Assembly: GCA_016165875.1 (NCBI GenBank) | Contig: JABBOT010000002.1 | Coordinates: forward strand, 38,281,868 to 38,345,867 | DNA length: 64,000 nucleotides | Origin: Acanthopleura granulata | Taxonomy: Eukaryota; Mollusca; Polyplacophora; Chitonida; Chitonidae | Direction of reading: 5' to 3' | Part shown: positions 33,897-47,087 of the stretch, one piece after another | Layout of the letters: each line of letters starts with the position of its first letter | How positions within the stretch are numbered: position 1 is the stretch's first letter | Made by a program: the position numbers and the translations under genes | Notes under the pieces: generated by a model | The model's input: only the letters and a program-made list of their open reading frames with translations | Told to the model about the DNA's origin: nothing | Database searches by the model: none

Positions 33897-36800
33897 TCAG
33901 ACTTTGCCAACAAGTGGAGGCTGACTTACGTTATTCTGTCCCGAGTCTCGCCCAGATCTGTTCCGTACTGCTCCAGGACCACTGCTGCTGCCACTAGGGG
34001 AGCCGCCCCGGGCACTGGTAGGGCCGATTGAGGTTTCTGAATCCCATCGCTCTAATTCCTCTCTCACCAGCCTCTCCATCTGGTCTCTCTTCATCTCATC
34101 ACTGTTTCCATCAGACTGCAAACAAATGACAGAATACAACTAACTGACATGTTCAACCAGTTGCAAGTATAAAAGGCTGTTCTGAATAATCTGAGATATT
34201 ACAGCTTCATTCTTGTATTCATGCTTTTCTAAGTAACCTTTCAAAGTCTGTTTTATGCCTCCATACAGAAAATATTCTATATGCCACAATTTTAACACTG
34301 CTATCACCATAAATACTTCTTGAAATTATCTGGATGAGATCACATATACAGTTGTGATTTTTTTTTTTTATACTTCTATTTTGCTTTCATATTTTAGTGG
34401 TAATATACTTCGTACTCGAGAATATTTCCAACACGATGGCAGCAAGGCAAAAAGATCTTCTGGACTAAGGCTGCAGCTCAAGGTGTTAAAGCTGTATTTG
34501 AACAGGCAAAGTTCTGGGTAAAGTATTAGATATCTGAACTATGGCAGTCAGGGCCAGTGTGACATGTTACAAAGTATTCAGGCTGAATTATCAAGAGCTA
34601 TAACTGCTATTCAGTTCTGGACATTTACTGTACCTCTGTGATGCTATCTAAAATTTTTCCCATTGTTTCCCTCCTCTTCATTTTTGCCTTTTCCATGGCC
34701 TCCAATTTAACTAAAACTGCGTCGATTTTAGAGACTATGCTGCCGATGGAGTGTTCCATTCTGTCGACTCTTCGCGAGAGGACCGTGAACTCTTCGTATG
34801 ACACTCCGCTAGACGTGCGCCCGGTTCTGGAGGATTTCGTGCCGCTGTCTTCGTCATCGCTGTCGTCACCGCTGTCCTCATTAAAGCTGACCCGACTGCT
34901 GGACCTGCGCGTTGTCCCAGGACGGTGAGCGTTCTCCTTCAGATCATCGTACTCTTTATTGAGAGCAGCCTGGAAATACAGACAAATTGAGAGAGAGCAG
35001 CCTGGAAATACACACAAATTGAGAGAGAGCAGCCTGGAAATACAGACAAATTGAGAGCAGCCTGGAAATACACACAAATTGAGAGCAGCCTGGAAATACA
35101 GACAAATTGAGAGCAGCCTGGAAATACAGACAAATTGAGAGAGAGCAGTCTGGAAATACAGACAAATTGAGAGCAGCCTGGAAATACAGACAAATTGAGA
35201 GCAGTCTGGAAATACAGACAAATTGAGAGCAGCCTGGAAATACAGACAAATTGAGAGAGAGCAGCCTGGAAATACAGACAAATTGAGAGCAGCCTGGAAA
35301 TACAGACAAATTGAGAGCAGCCTGGAAATACAGACAAATTGAGAGCAGCCTGGAAATACAGACAAATTGAGAGCAGCCTGGAAATACAGACAAATTGAGA
35401 GCAGCCTGGAAATACAGACAAATTGAGAGCAGCCTGGAAATACAGACAAATTGAGAGCAGCCTGGAAATACAGACAAATTGAGAGCAGCCTGGAAATGCA
35501 GACAAATTGAGAGCAGCCTGGAAATACAGACAAATTGAGAGCAGCCTGGAAATGCAGACAAATTGAGAGCAGCCTGGAAATACAGACAAATTGAGAGCAG
35601 CCTGGAAATACAGACAAATTGAGAGCAGCCTGGAAATACAGACAAATTGAGAGCAGCCTGGAAATACAGACAAATTGAGAGCAGCCTGGAAATACAGACA
35701 AATTGAGAGCAGCCTGGAAATACAGACAAATTGAGAGCAGCCTGGAAATACAGACAAATTGAGAGCAGCCTGGAAATGCAGACAAATTGAGAGCAGCCTG
35801 GAAATACAGACAAATTAGACAAACACGTTGTAAGTATAATTATCTACTCTGTTATAGATGCTGTGACCATGACATGCACACCCCCACACCACTGTATTTT
35901 TTTTACACACCAGTGTCTTACACAGAATCATCATTGTCATTACAACACTAGCTGGATCCAGAGTAACTACTCACATGAAATGCATTATATCACCCCAAAT
36001 CATGCCAAGGTACACAGCAGGACTTTAAATGTCACTTTCATGAAATGTACTTATTGTTACTTATTGCCCTTGGCTAAAAGCACTTCATATCTTCACAACA
36101 TATTTCATCAAGGCAGTTAAGAGCTCCGGGGCTGGACCAGCAGTAAGTGAGCAGTCGACTCACCTTCTGTTCACTGAGATCCGCATGCATACGTTGTTGT
36201 TCACTTTTGTCCAGCAGGACTTTAAATGTCACTTTCATGAAATGTACTTATTGTTACTTATTGCCCTTGGCTAAAAGCACTTCATATCTTCACAACATAT
36301 TTCATCAAGGCAGTTAAGAGCTCCGGGGCTGGACCAGCAGTAAGTGAGCAGTCGACTCACCTTCTGTTCACTGAGATCCGCATGCATACGTTGCTGTTCA
36401 CTTTTGTCCAGGGTTCTGTCCCCATTCTCGTCGTACTTGGCAAACATGGCCTCAATTTCACCATCAGCGTACCCACGTCTAGACAGAAACAGCCAACAAT
36501 GTTCATTATACATACGCTGATTAAGAAACTCATTTCTGTAAAACATTGTAAGATAACAAAAGGCAAATTGCTAAAAAAGTGTTTCAGACCTTGATTATTA
36601 GACTTCACTTTATTTTGTTACGAAATTTCACAAAACATAGACTGAAATCTAAAAGTTTTAGTTCAAATAACGATATTACTAATCATGATACAGCCCCTTG
36701 GCCACACCTTCACAGTAACACCCCTCTCCTTACCTCTTCAGGTCATTTCTCCACTCTTCAAAGTCAAGCTTTTCATCATGGTTGATGTCCGCAGACTTCA

Positions 36801-39800
36801 GGGCCTTCTGGATGTCCACAATCTTGTCCCGCTTGAAGTTCAGTTTGTTCAGCATCTTCTGATAGCCCTGTTAACATAAACCAGCTCTGTCGGATCAACT
36901 GTCTGGATGTTTTCAGATCATTCATAAATAAGTATTTTGTATTTTTAGTTCTGTCAATTAATTTGTCTAAATGTCTTTCATGGTCATTTGAGACTAAGGC
37001 CATCCTTCATACTTGTTGGATATAACCTGACCAACTCAGAAAAGAACAGGTTGGTTAGTACAGAATTGTTTGTTTATATTCTGGGAAATGAAAAAGATAG
37101 GGATTTTAGAAGCATTGAATATGAGAGAAAAAAAATTTATATATAAACACACTGACGAGTAGATTCCAATCTCATACATAAGTCTGTATAAACTATTTCC
37201 CCTCACCCTCTTGAAGTAGTCGGCCATTTCAAACTCGTTCTTCTGGCTGGCGATGTCGGCCTTCACTTCCGAGTAGGTGTCGTTAATGATGGCCAGGAAC
37301 ATGTTGATCAGGACAAAGAACACGAAGAACACGTAGAAGATGAAGTACAGAGGTCCAATGACGCGGTTAGCATTCTCCAACTCGTGAAAGTCAAAGTCTC
37401 CCAGCACAATACGGAACAGGGTGAAGCTACAGAACAAACGAAACAGAGATGGTCAGCAATTATGTTTACCAACAACAGGATACTGGCAGAAGTCCTAAGT
37501 GGGACATGTGACGTCATTTTAGTGACTCTGAAGTTATTACTGCAGCGTCAACAGCGTGACATCACAGTGTGTAGACCACATACATCATAAATGAAACTGT
37601 TCCATGCAACATGTCTGACGTTGCGTAACAAAAGACTTATATCAGCGGAGGTCCTAATTGACTGCAGTGACACCTGTTGGGAGAGGAAATTCCGGCAAAA
37701 CCGCAAGAAATGTCTTAAAATTTTTAACTCTAACCTATGTACATAATTAACCAAAGAAACACATACAAACTGGAACCAGACAGCATGTGGACAGTTTGCA
37801 GGTTATGACAACATAGCCCACCCAAATTGTGTACCAAAACAGTTACATGAAAGTGATGAGAACTTCAACTTACATGGCACTTGGGAAGGTGCTGAAGTCC
37901 TTGACTTGTGTGCCAAAGATTAGGTACCCCAGCTGAGCAAAAGCTAAGAATATGATGAAAAACATGACGGCAAAGCCAGCCAAGTCCTTAGCACAGCGGG
38001 CCAGTGTGGAGGACAGCTGAGTCATAGTCTTGTTGAAACTGATGTACTTAAACACCTGGAGAAGAAAACACAGGTGGCCATTTGACAGGAATTTGCTACT
38101 TGACTGAGAAACAGTCTGAATGAGCCAGCATTAGAGCTGGGAAGAAAAACTTTCAATTCACATCAATGCGAACCAATCATGATTTAAGACTAACAGACTG
38201 AATTTTTTAATGTTATGAAGTATAAAAATCACAAGCAAAAAAAAATTATTAAAATTCCTTGACTGAGAGAATATTTATGCAGCCACTGCGCATAGCTCTG
38301 CACTGTGCACAGGGATAACACCAGAGCAGGTTTGAGAACAACCCACTAAAGGCTTCGTGGTTGGATCATATTCTGCTCTCACTATTGTGACTGATCTCAC
38401 TGTTAGTGTTTCTCAACACAAACAGCTAGACAAACCCTAACAATCGCTCTATATGGTCTGTGAACATTACTAATAATTTCTCTTCACCTCTGTTTAACAG
38501 CAGAACCTTACCTTGACCCAGGCAAAGAAGACAGCTATGGCCATTATGTTGTTGAACTGCGTCTGCCAGTAGGAGAGGAACTGAAAGTCCAGGTATTTGT
38601 TGGGGTTATCCAGCAAAGTGTTCAGTTTGTTCTCTATGGTGATCGTCCGATAGATGTGGAACGCGATGCACACCAGGGCAATCAAGATCACGATCACATC
38701 AACAATGTTCCAGAAACTCTTGAAGTACGACAGCTTGTGTTTCTTGATCTAAAAACAGGATTGAGTTTTAGAACATTTTTTCACAAAATGGAATACATGG
38801 ACAGGCGTTTTGAAATCATGGAGTTGTTTTGGGCCCAGGTGCTTAAATTGGGCACAGCCTGATGACAACTTGAAAACAAATTTCATAAATACAGCTAGGG
38901 CTTCGGGATAGGCAGATATTTGTGAATGAATGTGATTGTAGTCAATGCAACTTTGAGTTAATGCACCTTGGAGTCAACACAAGTTTGAGTTAATGCATCT
39001 TTGAGTCAACACAAGTTTGAGTTAAGGCAACTTTGAGTTAGTACAACTTCGGGTTAGTGCAACTTTGAGTTCATACAACACTGAGCTATGGCAACTTTGA
39101 GTTAATACAACTCTGATTTTCTTCTCTGTCTGTGGATTTTCGAGAACTACTTCTTGAAGGTATACATACTTCCAGCATCTCTTCCACAATGTAGTAGATG
39201 ATGAAGAGCATGAAGATGCATTCACAGGCCATGACAAAGTAGTCCCCGACAGAGACATAACGAATCAGCTTCACAGTTCGGAAAGTCCATGATGGTATGG
39301 CTCCACCTGTGGCTGGGAACTCCACCAGAAGACTGATTAACACATCAACACAACAATGTTAACAAATACCTTTTAGCATTAATAACACTACATATGGTTC
39401 AGTTATTTCGACAGATCAAGGGAGATAACTCTGAAAAATCATCAGAACTAAAGAAACGTTTACACAGTTCATTTGCTTTCGCGTGGCATAATTTGCATTT
39501 TCTCACTGTGTTTTCAATCTGTAAAGGTTTGCAGTGGTAAAACTTTTGTTCTTACGTGACAGCACAGAAGAGATTGATGTTGGCGTTGTAGACAGTGAAG
39601 TCAATGAAGACAGCTCGCGTTCCTCGTGTTATCCACAAATTGTTGAACAAGTTCTCTATGACTGCTTGACCCTCTGCCTTCTTGACCGGCATGTCCTGGA
39701 CGTAGCCCCCTCCCCCGTACAAGGTCAGCAAGCCCCAGTGAGTTGACCCGTCCAGATCTTCCTCACTCTGGTACACCCACCTGTGGCACCAACCATGGAC

Positions 39801-42800
39801 AGTCAATAAAACAGAGATTCACAGCCGCGCAACAGTCACTGTTGCCAATAGTAGGCAAAAAGAAACTGGATTTAAAGTACACAGTACTTAAAAATCAAAT
39901 CATCTGTAAACAAGGCATATGCATAAAATTCAGCATTTCAATTAAATGAGGTGCTCAAGGTGAATCACTATATTTGAACTAAAACTTAGCTCATGGAAGT
40001 GCATTTTTAGAGGAAAATAAAGCCAATAAATTATTCCTTTTTGTGTTGAATTTTACAATTTTTCAGTAGGGTAACACATTACCTTTCAAACCAACCTCAC
40101 TATGTATTTCTAAGCTCAAAAGAACTCCTAGAACAAGGCAAACCCAGTCACTCAGTTATGAATGAAATACTAGGTCAAATACAGGACTCGATATTATCAA
40201 CTTTTGTCACCAACAAACTGCTTTTTCACACAATTTAAAAGTTATATTTGCAGAGGTAACTGCAGATGTTTGTATCATGATTAAAATTTGTAAAAACCTA
40301 CGCTGTTTCGTTGTGGTCTTTTCCGGGCACTGGTTCTGTATCCTCAATACTGGGAGCATAAGAGTCGTAGCATTCTCGGATAACCTGGGAGAAGTCTTCG
40401 TGAACGACGCAGGAGTTGCTGTGAACCTTCAGCTGACGGATACGCGGCAAACCCAGTAGCTTGTTCTCATAGTAGATGTAGCCGGTCTCAGAGAAGTTGT
40501 CATTGTTGTACCAGGTTTCCCAATATAATCCCTTGATCAGTGGGCTACGGGCAAACTGAAACCCAGGAAGATCATAAGAGATAGGACGAACGGCTACTGT
40601 ACCATGAGTACAGTGTATAAGGGCCTAAGTTCTGATGTAAAAGGTAAAGATAAAATCAAAAGATCAGCAATGTATTTACCGATCATCACCTAAAGGTGTC
40701 GCAAGTGAATTCTATCAGACATAAGTATTCAATCTCTTCAAATTAAATAAAAAACAAAATGTAACTTACTAAAACATTATTAAACATGATATAATTTTAG
40801 ATAAAACTGCCAATTTCGACAGAACACTACACTCCTTTTCCCTTTCATTTGGCTTGAAACATGTAACTTGACTTGAAACAATGATCATTCAAAAGCTGGA
40901 AAAATTGTCTCACTATCCTGTCCTAAACATGCAATAATGCTGAAGAATGGCAGAGTACTGACCTTCCAGAACTCTTCTGTGTTAGTGATGGCCCTGAAGG
41001 AGCCAATACCTCCCTCTGCAGTTGTGTCCAAAAACAGGTCACTCATCACCTTGGTGTAGTAGTACATGGTAGTGCTGGTCATACCAAAGGTAACTGAAAC
41101 ACAAAAATACACATGAGCAAGGTTGCTCAATTCAAACATTTTACTGCATTTAATTCAGTGAAAACAAAATCTTAAAAAATATAAAAGTAGCTGGATGCCA
41201 CTTCATTATTTTCCATTCTTTCCCCTTAACACAGTGCTACATGCACATGTATATTATCAGTGCCATAAGTCATCGATGAATACAATAAATATATAACCAA
41301 ATGTTCACTTATTAGATAAAAATGCATCTCACCCTGTGAAATTCTGCTCAGCTCTTTTGAGTTTCATATCAAGCTACATAGCAGACAACCATAACAAAAA
41401 TAAGTAACCATGCCTGTGTACATGTAACTTGAAAGCATCTACATTAAACTTCAATGCAAAATATATCCAACTAGTTTTCATCAAGAAGAATAATAGAAAC
41501 ACCTATTCTGATAGCAGACTATCTGCCATCAGCTGCAGACTGAATGTTAAAAACGTGTAACACAATCAAATATGTATCCACTGAAGTGTCCTTTAAAAAC
41601 TATGTTGCGGTGCCGTAGCAAATCTGTCTACAAATCATATCAAATGGCATTTGTTCGTTTTGCATTCTGAGTAGTGAGTTAGATGAGTCAATATGGCCAA
41701 CAGTACACTGTGTATGCAGCTTAGGTAATATTCCTGGAATGACGTCAAAAACATTGGAGAGAGAAGCATCATTTGTATACATGTTGGTCAATGATCGGTG
41801 CTTTGGTGGGATGTTAAGTCAGACAAAAGTGCGAAAAAAGAAAGAAAACTTCTGTTAACATGAAATCCTTCAAGACTTGCAATAGAGTCAGTTCTCTCCT
41901 GAATGACAGTTATAATGTAGGGTAGAAATCCGTACTCATCCTCATCCCTAGAATTTAACTATTTCTTAGAAATTCAATGGCTTTGTGAGGAAATAAATCA
42001 CACTACATGAAGCTCTCCTTCTGTACCATAAAGGACAATCACCCCATAAGTTGCTGAAAACCTCCATTAGAGTTGACAAGATAATCAACGATCAGACAAT
42101 ACTTCCTAAAAGCCCCCATGAGCTTTAATAACCTATTCAATTTCAGACGAAAATTCTTTTATCAGGGTAATGACCTCATCTTAATATGCCTTGTGAATCA
42201 AGACCCATGTGTGTGTGGTACAGCTAATGACCAATACAGCACAAGTAAAGCAGCCAGTGACAGATGACCATATGTTGTGGGGCCGGAGCAAACCTGTAGG
42301 GGTAGATTACACAAACAGGTGAAAAGTTCTCCCCAGGGCCAATACCTCCATCCCCGGAGCTTAATCAGTAAGGTACAAATGATTTATTGTTCAATCCAAT
42401 CAAAAGGTGGCTAATTAGACGCCTTCAACTGTACATGTCAATGTTGATGTGCATCAAGCAGGTGTTCTGGCACTTCTGACATGTATTTAGTGCCCATTCT
42501 GTGCATGTAAATGTAGACACCCAGTCTTGGCACTGTGCTGGCAGCAGTTAGGTACTAAACCCAAGATAAAATGTCAATATTATTTATTGATTTAACTGAG
42601 GTGGATAACTAAAACGGATTCAGCTCCAGTTTCTCACACAATAGACTGAGTTTTTCCCTGATCGGTCTTTGTCACTCACCACAAACACAGCTCTCCAAAC
42701 CATCCTGGGACACCAGCAAAAATCAATGTGTTTGTCAATGCTACCTTGACTACAACACAACTTCACCAAATTATTGATGTCAGGCTGAAAAGATGCTTTT

Positions 42801-45636
42801 GTTTCTTAGAACCTGGTTAAATTATTCCTGATACCAGAGCCTACTGTTAACATTCAAACATAAATAGCTAGTTGCTACCATAAGATGAAACAGACACATG
42901 CTTAAAGCAGATTATATGAAAACCTTACTTAGTCGGTACCAACTAGTTTTAGTGCTGGCACACTGTTCAGTTAAATGCTGACAGATTTACTGTCAAACAG
43001 ATCGTTTTACAACAGCGCAGTGTCACAGAAGTACGCTGCGCACTATGCCCACAATTTCCATACGTAAATTTAAGTTACATTTAGCATCTAAAATGTTACA
43101 AGCCTAGACGTCAAAAGGAGTCTTCATTAAAACAACATGCAAAGTAAGAAGAAGGAATAAATACAAGAAAACAAACTCTGTTTAAATACTTAAAGAAAAA
43201 GATTAAGGAGTGACTGAACAGTGCTTATTCTATAAAGTCAGCATGCAGACTAGAAAAATGAAGTGGTTTAATTGTCCAGTTATGCCTCATATTAATGATA
43301 TGTGGCATGTAGAAGAGTCCGAGAACTCTAAATTTCCCTAAAATGATGTATTTATAGAATAATTCAATATTTATGAAGCCAATATAAAAAGACAGATGTG
43401 CAGGCCTATTCAGCAATGTTTTTCATATATAGGCCTACCGTTATTTGGATAAAATGTAAATTATTAAAATGTGATAGCAAGACACAAAATTAAGGGCGTC
43501 TCTAAATTATATTTTCGTGACAGACCCCATGAATACATAGGTTCATAAATATCCACAGTTCTAGCTATTCGTTTATGGTAGGCCCTACATGTACATGTAT
43601 TATGTAGGCCTGCAACTCTGCACACTTTATTAAAATGACTTTGGCCTACATGTCTATCTCTGTCGTGTCTTTCAAGTAATGTAGACAAAAAGAAATAAAA
43701 CACGTGTAAATGTGTGTTTTGTTTAATTCACGTACCTGTGTCTTTCATACGTGACTTTATTGTTGCTTTTTACATATAGAGTGTGACTGCATCTACAGGC
43801 ACCTGAGTAGCACTTCCTGATCATATCCACACTACAGCTCAACGTCACGAGAGGTGTTCAAGAAAGTCATTCTGCACAAGTATTACTGAAGTACTCCAAG
43901 AGTTAAAATGTTTACTATTTACTATTTACTCTGCTCCCTTCTGAACAGAAATGAACTTCTTAGAGCACCTGCACAGGGAATTAGCATTAAAACACTGAAC
44001 TTCATAACAGCATGTGCATTGCTATATGCCCAAGGCATCAGCCAACATGGCAGCACCTCCTTTTGCGAGAGGCTATGACACTTATTGCATGCAATCTGTA
44101 GTCACAGCGAATTTTCACATCAGGACATGTAATATGTGTAATTCAATAGAAACCTTTAGTATGGCCTAAAACACCGATAAAATAATACAAGAAACCTTAC
44201 TCCTGCCATTAGCTTTAAGACAGGAAGTTTGTTAAGATTCTACCCTTGTTTCCTCCATCCATAATCCTGACCATTCTTGTATCAGTCATGTGAAACAATC
44301 TGGAGTACATCTCCAATCTCCAATCTACATGTAATAATTGAATGCTTTATTCTCTCATGAAAGCTTCACAAAGTAAACTAAAATAATGATGCTTCTATGC
44401 TTTCTATGCAGACAGCCTGCTGTCTGCAGATATATTAAATCTATTACTGTTTTGCCAAATTGGTATTAAGAAAACACACTCGGGTGTTCTTGTAGCTCAA
44501 TAAATTCCATGACTTTTCAGAGCCTTTTCAGATAGAGTTACATGACTTTCCAGAGCCTTATCAGATAGAATTCCATGACTTTCATAGGACTTTCCTTACA
44601 TTTATTTATTTATTTGACTGGTGTTTTACGTCGTACTCAAGAATATTTCACTTATACAACAGCAGCCAGCATTATGGTGGGAGGAAACCGGGCAGAGCCC
44701 GGAGAAATCCACAGGTCGCTGATACACCTTCCCACGTGACGGCAGAAGAGGAAGCCAGCATGAGCTGGTCTTGAACTCACAGCGACCACATTAGTGGGAG
44801 GCTTTCGGACATTCATTACAAGTCCAATGACCTTCAGCAATACATAGTGTTTTCTATGTTTTGTTGGACATTGGACCTTTTAACCATTTGCATTTATTTT
44901 GCAGTGCTTTCATGCATAAAAGGTATAAACAAAAAATTTAAATCCTGTTCCCTTTAAATTTCAAGAAAATGAATCCTAAAATTCTGCAATCTGTAAGCAA
45001 TTTGGAAATTTATTTGTCATTTCAATCAATTTCCAGGATCTCTACAGAAATTTAATGACCAGCACAAAAATTCAATGACTTTCAAGGATTTCCTTGGGCT
45101 GCATGCACCTGCACAAACATGGTCTGTTTCTTGGAACCTCACTTCCTTTCTACAGGAAAAGGGGCAAGTAGATGGAAGCGATAAGGGTAGGGAGAAGGGC
45201 AGGGGAGGACGGAGGAGACGGGGAAAATGGCAAACAAGGGAAGAAGAGGGGTATGGCGTAGTGCATGGAATTAGCTGATAGAATCAACTGTCCTGCTGGC
45301 ACATATATAAATTCATCAAATTTGAACTTTGGTTTCAACTTCATGATAAAACAATACTTACTGACACAGACCACTACCAGGAACACCAGGTAGACAATCA
45401 GCTCTCTCAAAGTTGTCTTCACATGAAGTTCCCGGTCCCCCTGAGTTTCCTCCGTAAAACGGGTGGCCCACAGAGCTAAATACACACAAATATATGCAAC
45501 AATCAGGCAACAATTACAATTTTATTACAGATGCATATATATGCAAAGTTAATTAGTAAGTTCAATTTTACAAATACCAAAACACATAATTTGCCGAGCT
45601 GCAACAACACTCAACAAGCTTACATAAAACTTTCCA

Positions 45637-45667
<31 letters not shown>

Positions 45668-46279
45668 GCTTAGATATTTTACAACACAAAGAAATCAGTA
45701 CCAATAACATATTATATTACACTGTCCAAGTGAGCAAATTAAGGCTGTAGAAACATCAATGAAACTTTTCAAAAATGAAAATTAATTATCACAATAATTG
45801 TACTATGAAAAACACTAACTTGTCAATGTATGGTGTTAAGACATTAAGTATCTATAAATTTCACAAAATGTTTGTGATATATCAGTTAGATGAACAGTTG
45901 GCGTTAAATTATTGGTGTAAGTTGTTTAATTGTGGAGAGGAAATTGTTAATGAGAGATGAAGTGATGAAGCTGCTTACATCTCAGGCCACGTTTGAAGTA
46001 GCCCCAGCATCCCGTCGACTGTCGTACGGTTGTGTCTGTCCGTCCAGACGATGGCGGTCCTACATAATTGTCATTTTCCATGGGTTCCATTCGTCTAGCA
46101 AATGCGTCCGAGGGGTCATCGTCTCCCCAAGCCTGGCGGGAGTGGGCACTGTCCGGGCGCCCACTGCTGGATCGGTTAGATAGACGGTCCATCTCCAAAT
46201 CGTTTTTATCCAAGCTTTGACCGAGTGCGCCTCTGCCGCTGCTATTATGGCCCAACGGACTAGCTCGCCCAGAGCTCAT
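33897..46279 (-). CDS. PKD2: Polycystin-2 (TRPP cation channel), complete, 13 exons, 877 aa
   Basis: A ciliary and ER calcium-permeable channel subunit. Minus-strand exons: 46279-45979, 45475-45362, 41093-40963, 40555-40302, 39780-39556, 39332-39170, 38748-38512, 38055-37874, 37426-37207, 36867-36734, 36478-36361, 34969-34634, 34115-33897. All borders are GT-AG with matching phases. S1 spans about residues 124-144. The extracellular polycystin (TOP) domain follows, with [16 protein letters not shown] and [20 protein letters not shown]2 is in exon 6, S3-S4 in exon 7, S5 in exon 8. The pore helix and filter FRIVLGD (Leu544-Gly545-Asp546) and S6 ([18 protein letters not shown]) are in exon 9. 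The EF-hand loop [12 protein letters not shown] is residues 670-681. An acidic linker and the C-terminal coiled coil (about 752-800, [20 protein letters not shown]) follow. The N-terminus is shorter than in vertebrates (968 aa in human). Confidence 0.97.
34970..35813 (-). repeat. About 29 extra tandem copies (28 or 32 bp) of the polycystin-2 exon 12 acceptor
   Basis: On the minus strand each unit reads TTTGTCTGTATTTCCAG then GCTGCTCTCAA, the same junction that opens exon 12 at 34969. Most units are 28 bp; some have two extra GA pairs (32 bp). Every unit is a plausible 3' splice site. The array has no stop in any minus-strand frame, giving overlapping open frames of 272 to 386 codons; one runs in frame into exon 12. 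Homogeneity is very high, so the expansion is recent. Confidence 0.96.
36015..36408 (-). repeat. 197-bp tandem duplication spanning polycystin-2 exon 11 end and donor
   Basis: Copies are 36015-36211 and 36212-36408, almost identical (one clear difference, GTTGTTG versus GTTGCTG). The unit includes the last 48 bases of exon 11 and the first 149 bases of intron 11. The left copy carries an exon fragment (36164-36211) with a second GTGAGT donor, but no acceptor of its own. Confidence 0.95.
38935..39117. repeat. ~18-bp tandem repeat next to polycystin-2 exon 6
   Basis: About ten imperfect copies of AACTTTGAGTTAATGCA, starting 52 bp from the exon 6 donor at 39169. On the coding (minus) strand it reads TTAACTCAAAGTTG. 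Confidence 0.85.
41094..45361 (-). other. Intron 2 of polycystin-2
   Basis: A 4.3-kb intron. It holds a two-copy repeat of CATGACTTTTCAGAGCCTT at about 44508-44590 and a SINE at 44600-44810. No exon is evident. Confidence 0.7.
44600..44810 (-). mobile_element. SINE family A copy in polycystin-2 intron 2
   Basis: Tail TTTATTTATTTATTTGACTGG, body GGGAGGAAACCGGGCAGAGC, then GAAGCCAGCATGAGCTGG and GAACTCACAGCGACC. The tRNA-like head beyond the B box is missing or diverged. Confidence 0.87.
45641..45667. repeat. (AT)n microsatellite in polycystin-2 intron 1
   Basis: Thirteen or so AT pairs in a row. Confidence 0.93.
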
Positions 46280-47087
46280 GTTTGTTTAACAATGACGTCC
46301 TTGCCGTTACCTTAGAATCCGAACAGGTCCCGGCCCGCAGCCTGCTGATTGAGTAGGCTTCTTCGATAAAGGATGTCGTGAAAAATTGATTCGGAGTCAG
46401 CGCATTACAATGGCTTCCTCCTCCCAACTCTTCTCTGACGCCACGCTGTCAATAACTTCAGCTTCTCGCTGGAACACTTTAGTTTTACCTGTCCGATCGA
46501 TAGTTTCATCAATAACTTAGTTCGCACACATTACCACCCGACTGGCATTTACTAATTTCATCAAAACAGATGGGCGATCGCGTGAGAATAAACAATTCAT
46601 TAAATTACTTCCATCGACCTACCCTCTTACTTTCTGCTTGTTTGTAAAACTTTTACCACTAGGGGGCGCTACTGTATCATTGTGCCCTCAGTTGACCTTC
46701 GAAGATGCACATTCTTCGCATGTTCAAAAAAAAAATAGTAAGCCCAGGTCTGTGAAGAGGAGAAACTCAGAAGCAAGCACGTGTAGAAATATCGGCAATA
46801 TTTCACGTTTTGCAGGAATAATCAGACATGGAGCTTTTCCTATACTAGTATATTGCTACATGTATTGAAAAAGTAAAACATAAATTGTGGGCCAACTATA
46901 TTTGTGACGATATATATATATAACCTTGCTACTCCTATATACATGTACATACAATGTAGGGTATCGGTTTTGTAGGCCTATATGAAACTGCCCAATACTT
47001 GAATAAGTGTTGACTTTTGACATACATCCTTTATATACATTCCTCAGTAAACAGCTTAAAGAATAGTTTGGGTAACTTTTTCATAAT

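Noticed and set aside
34625..35822. Open frames of 272, 288 and 386 codons made of SVFPGCS and [11 protein letters not shown] repeats
   Set aside because: They are the intronic acceptor array read as protein. Only the last part of the 386-codon frame (exon 12) is coding; the rest is not supported as translated sequence.
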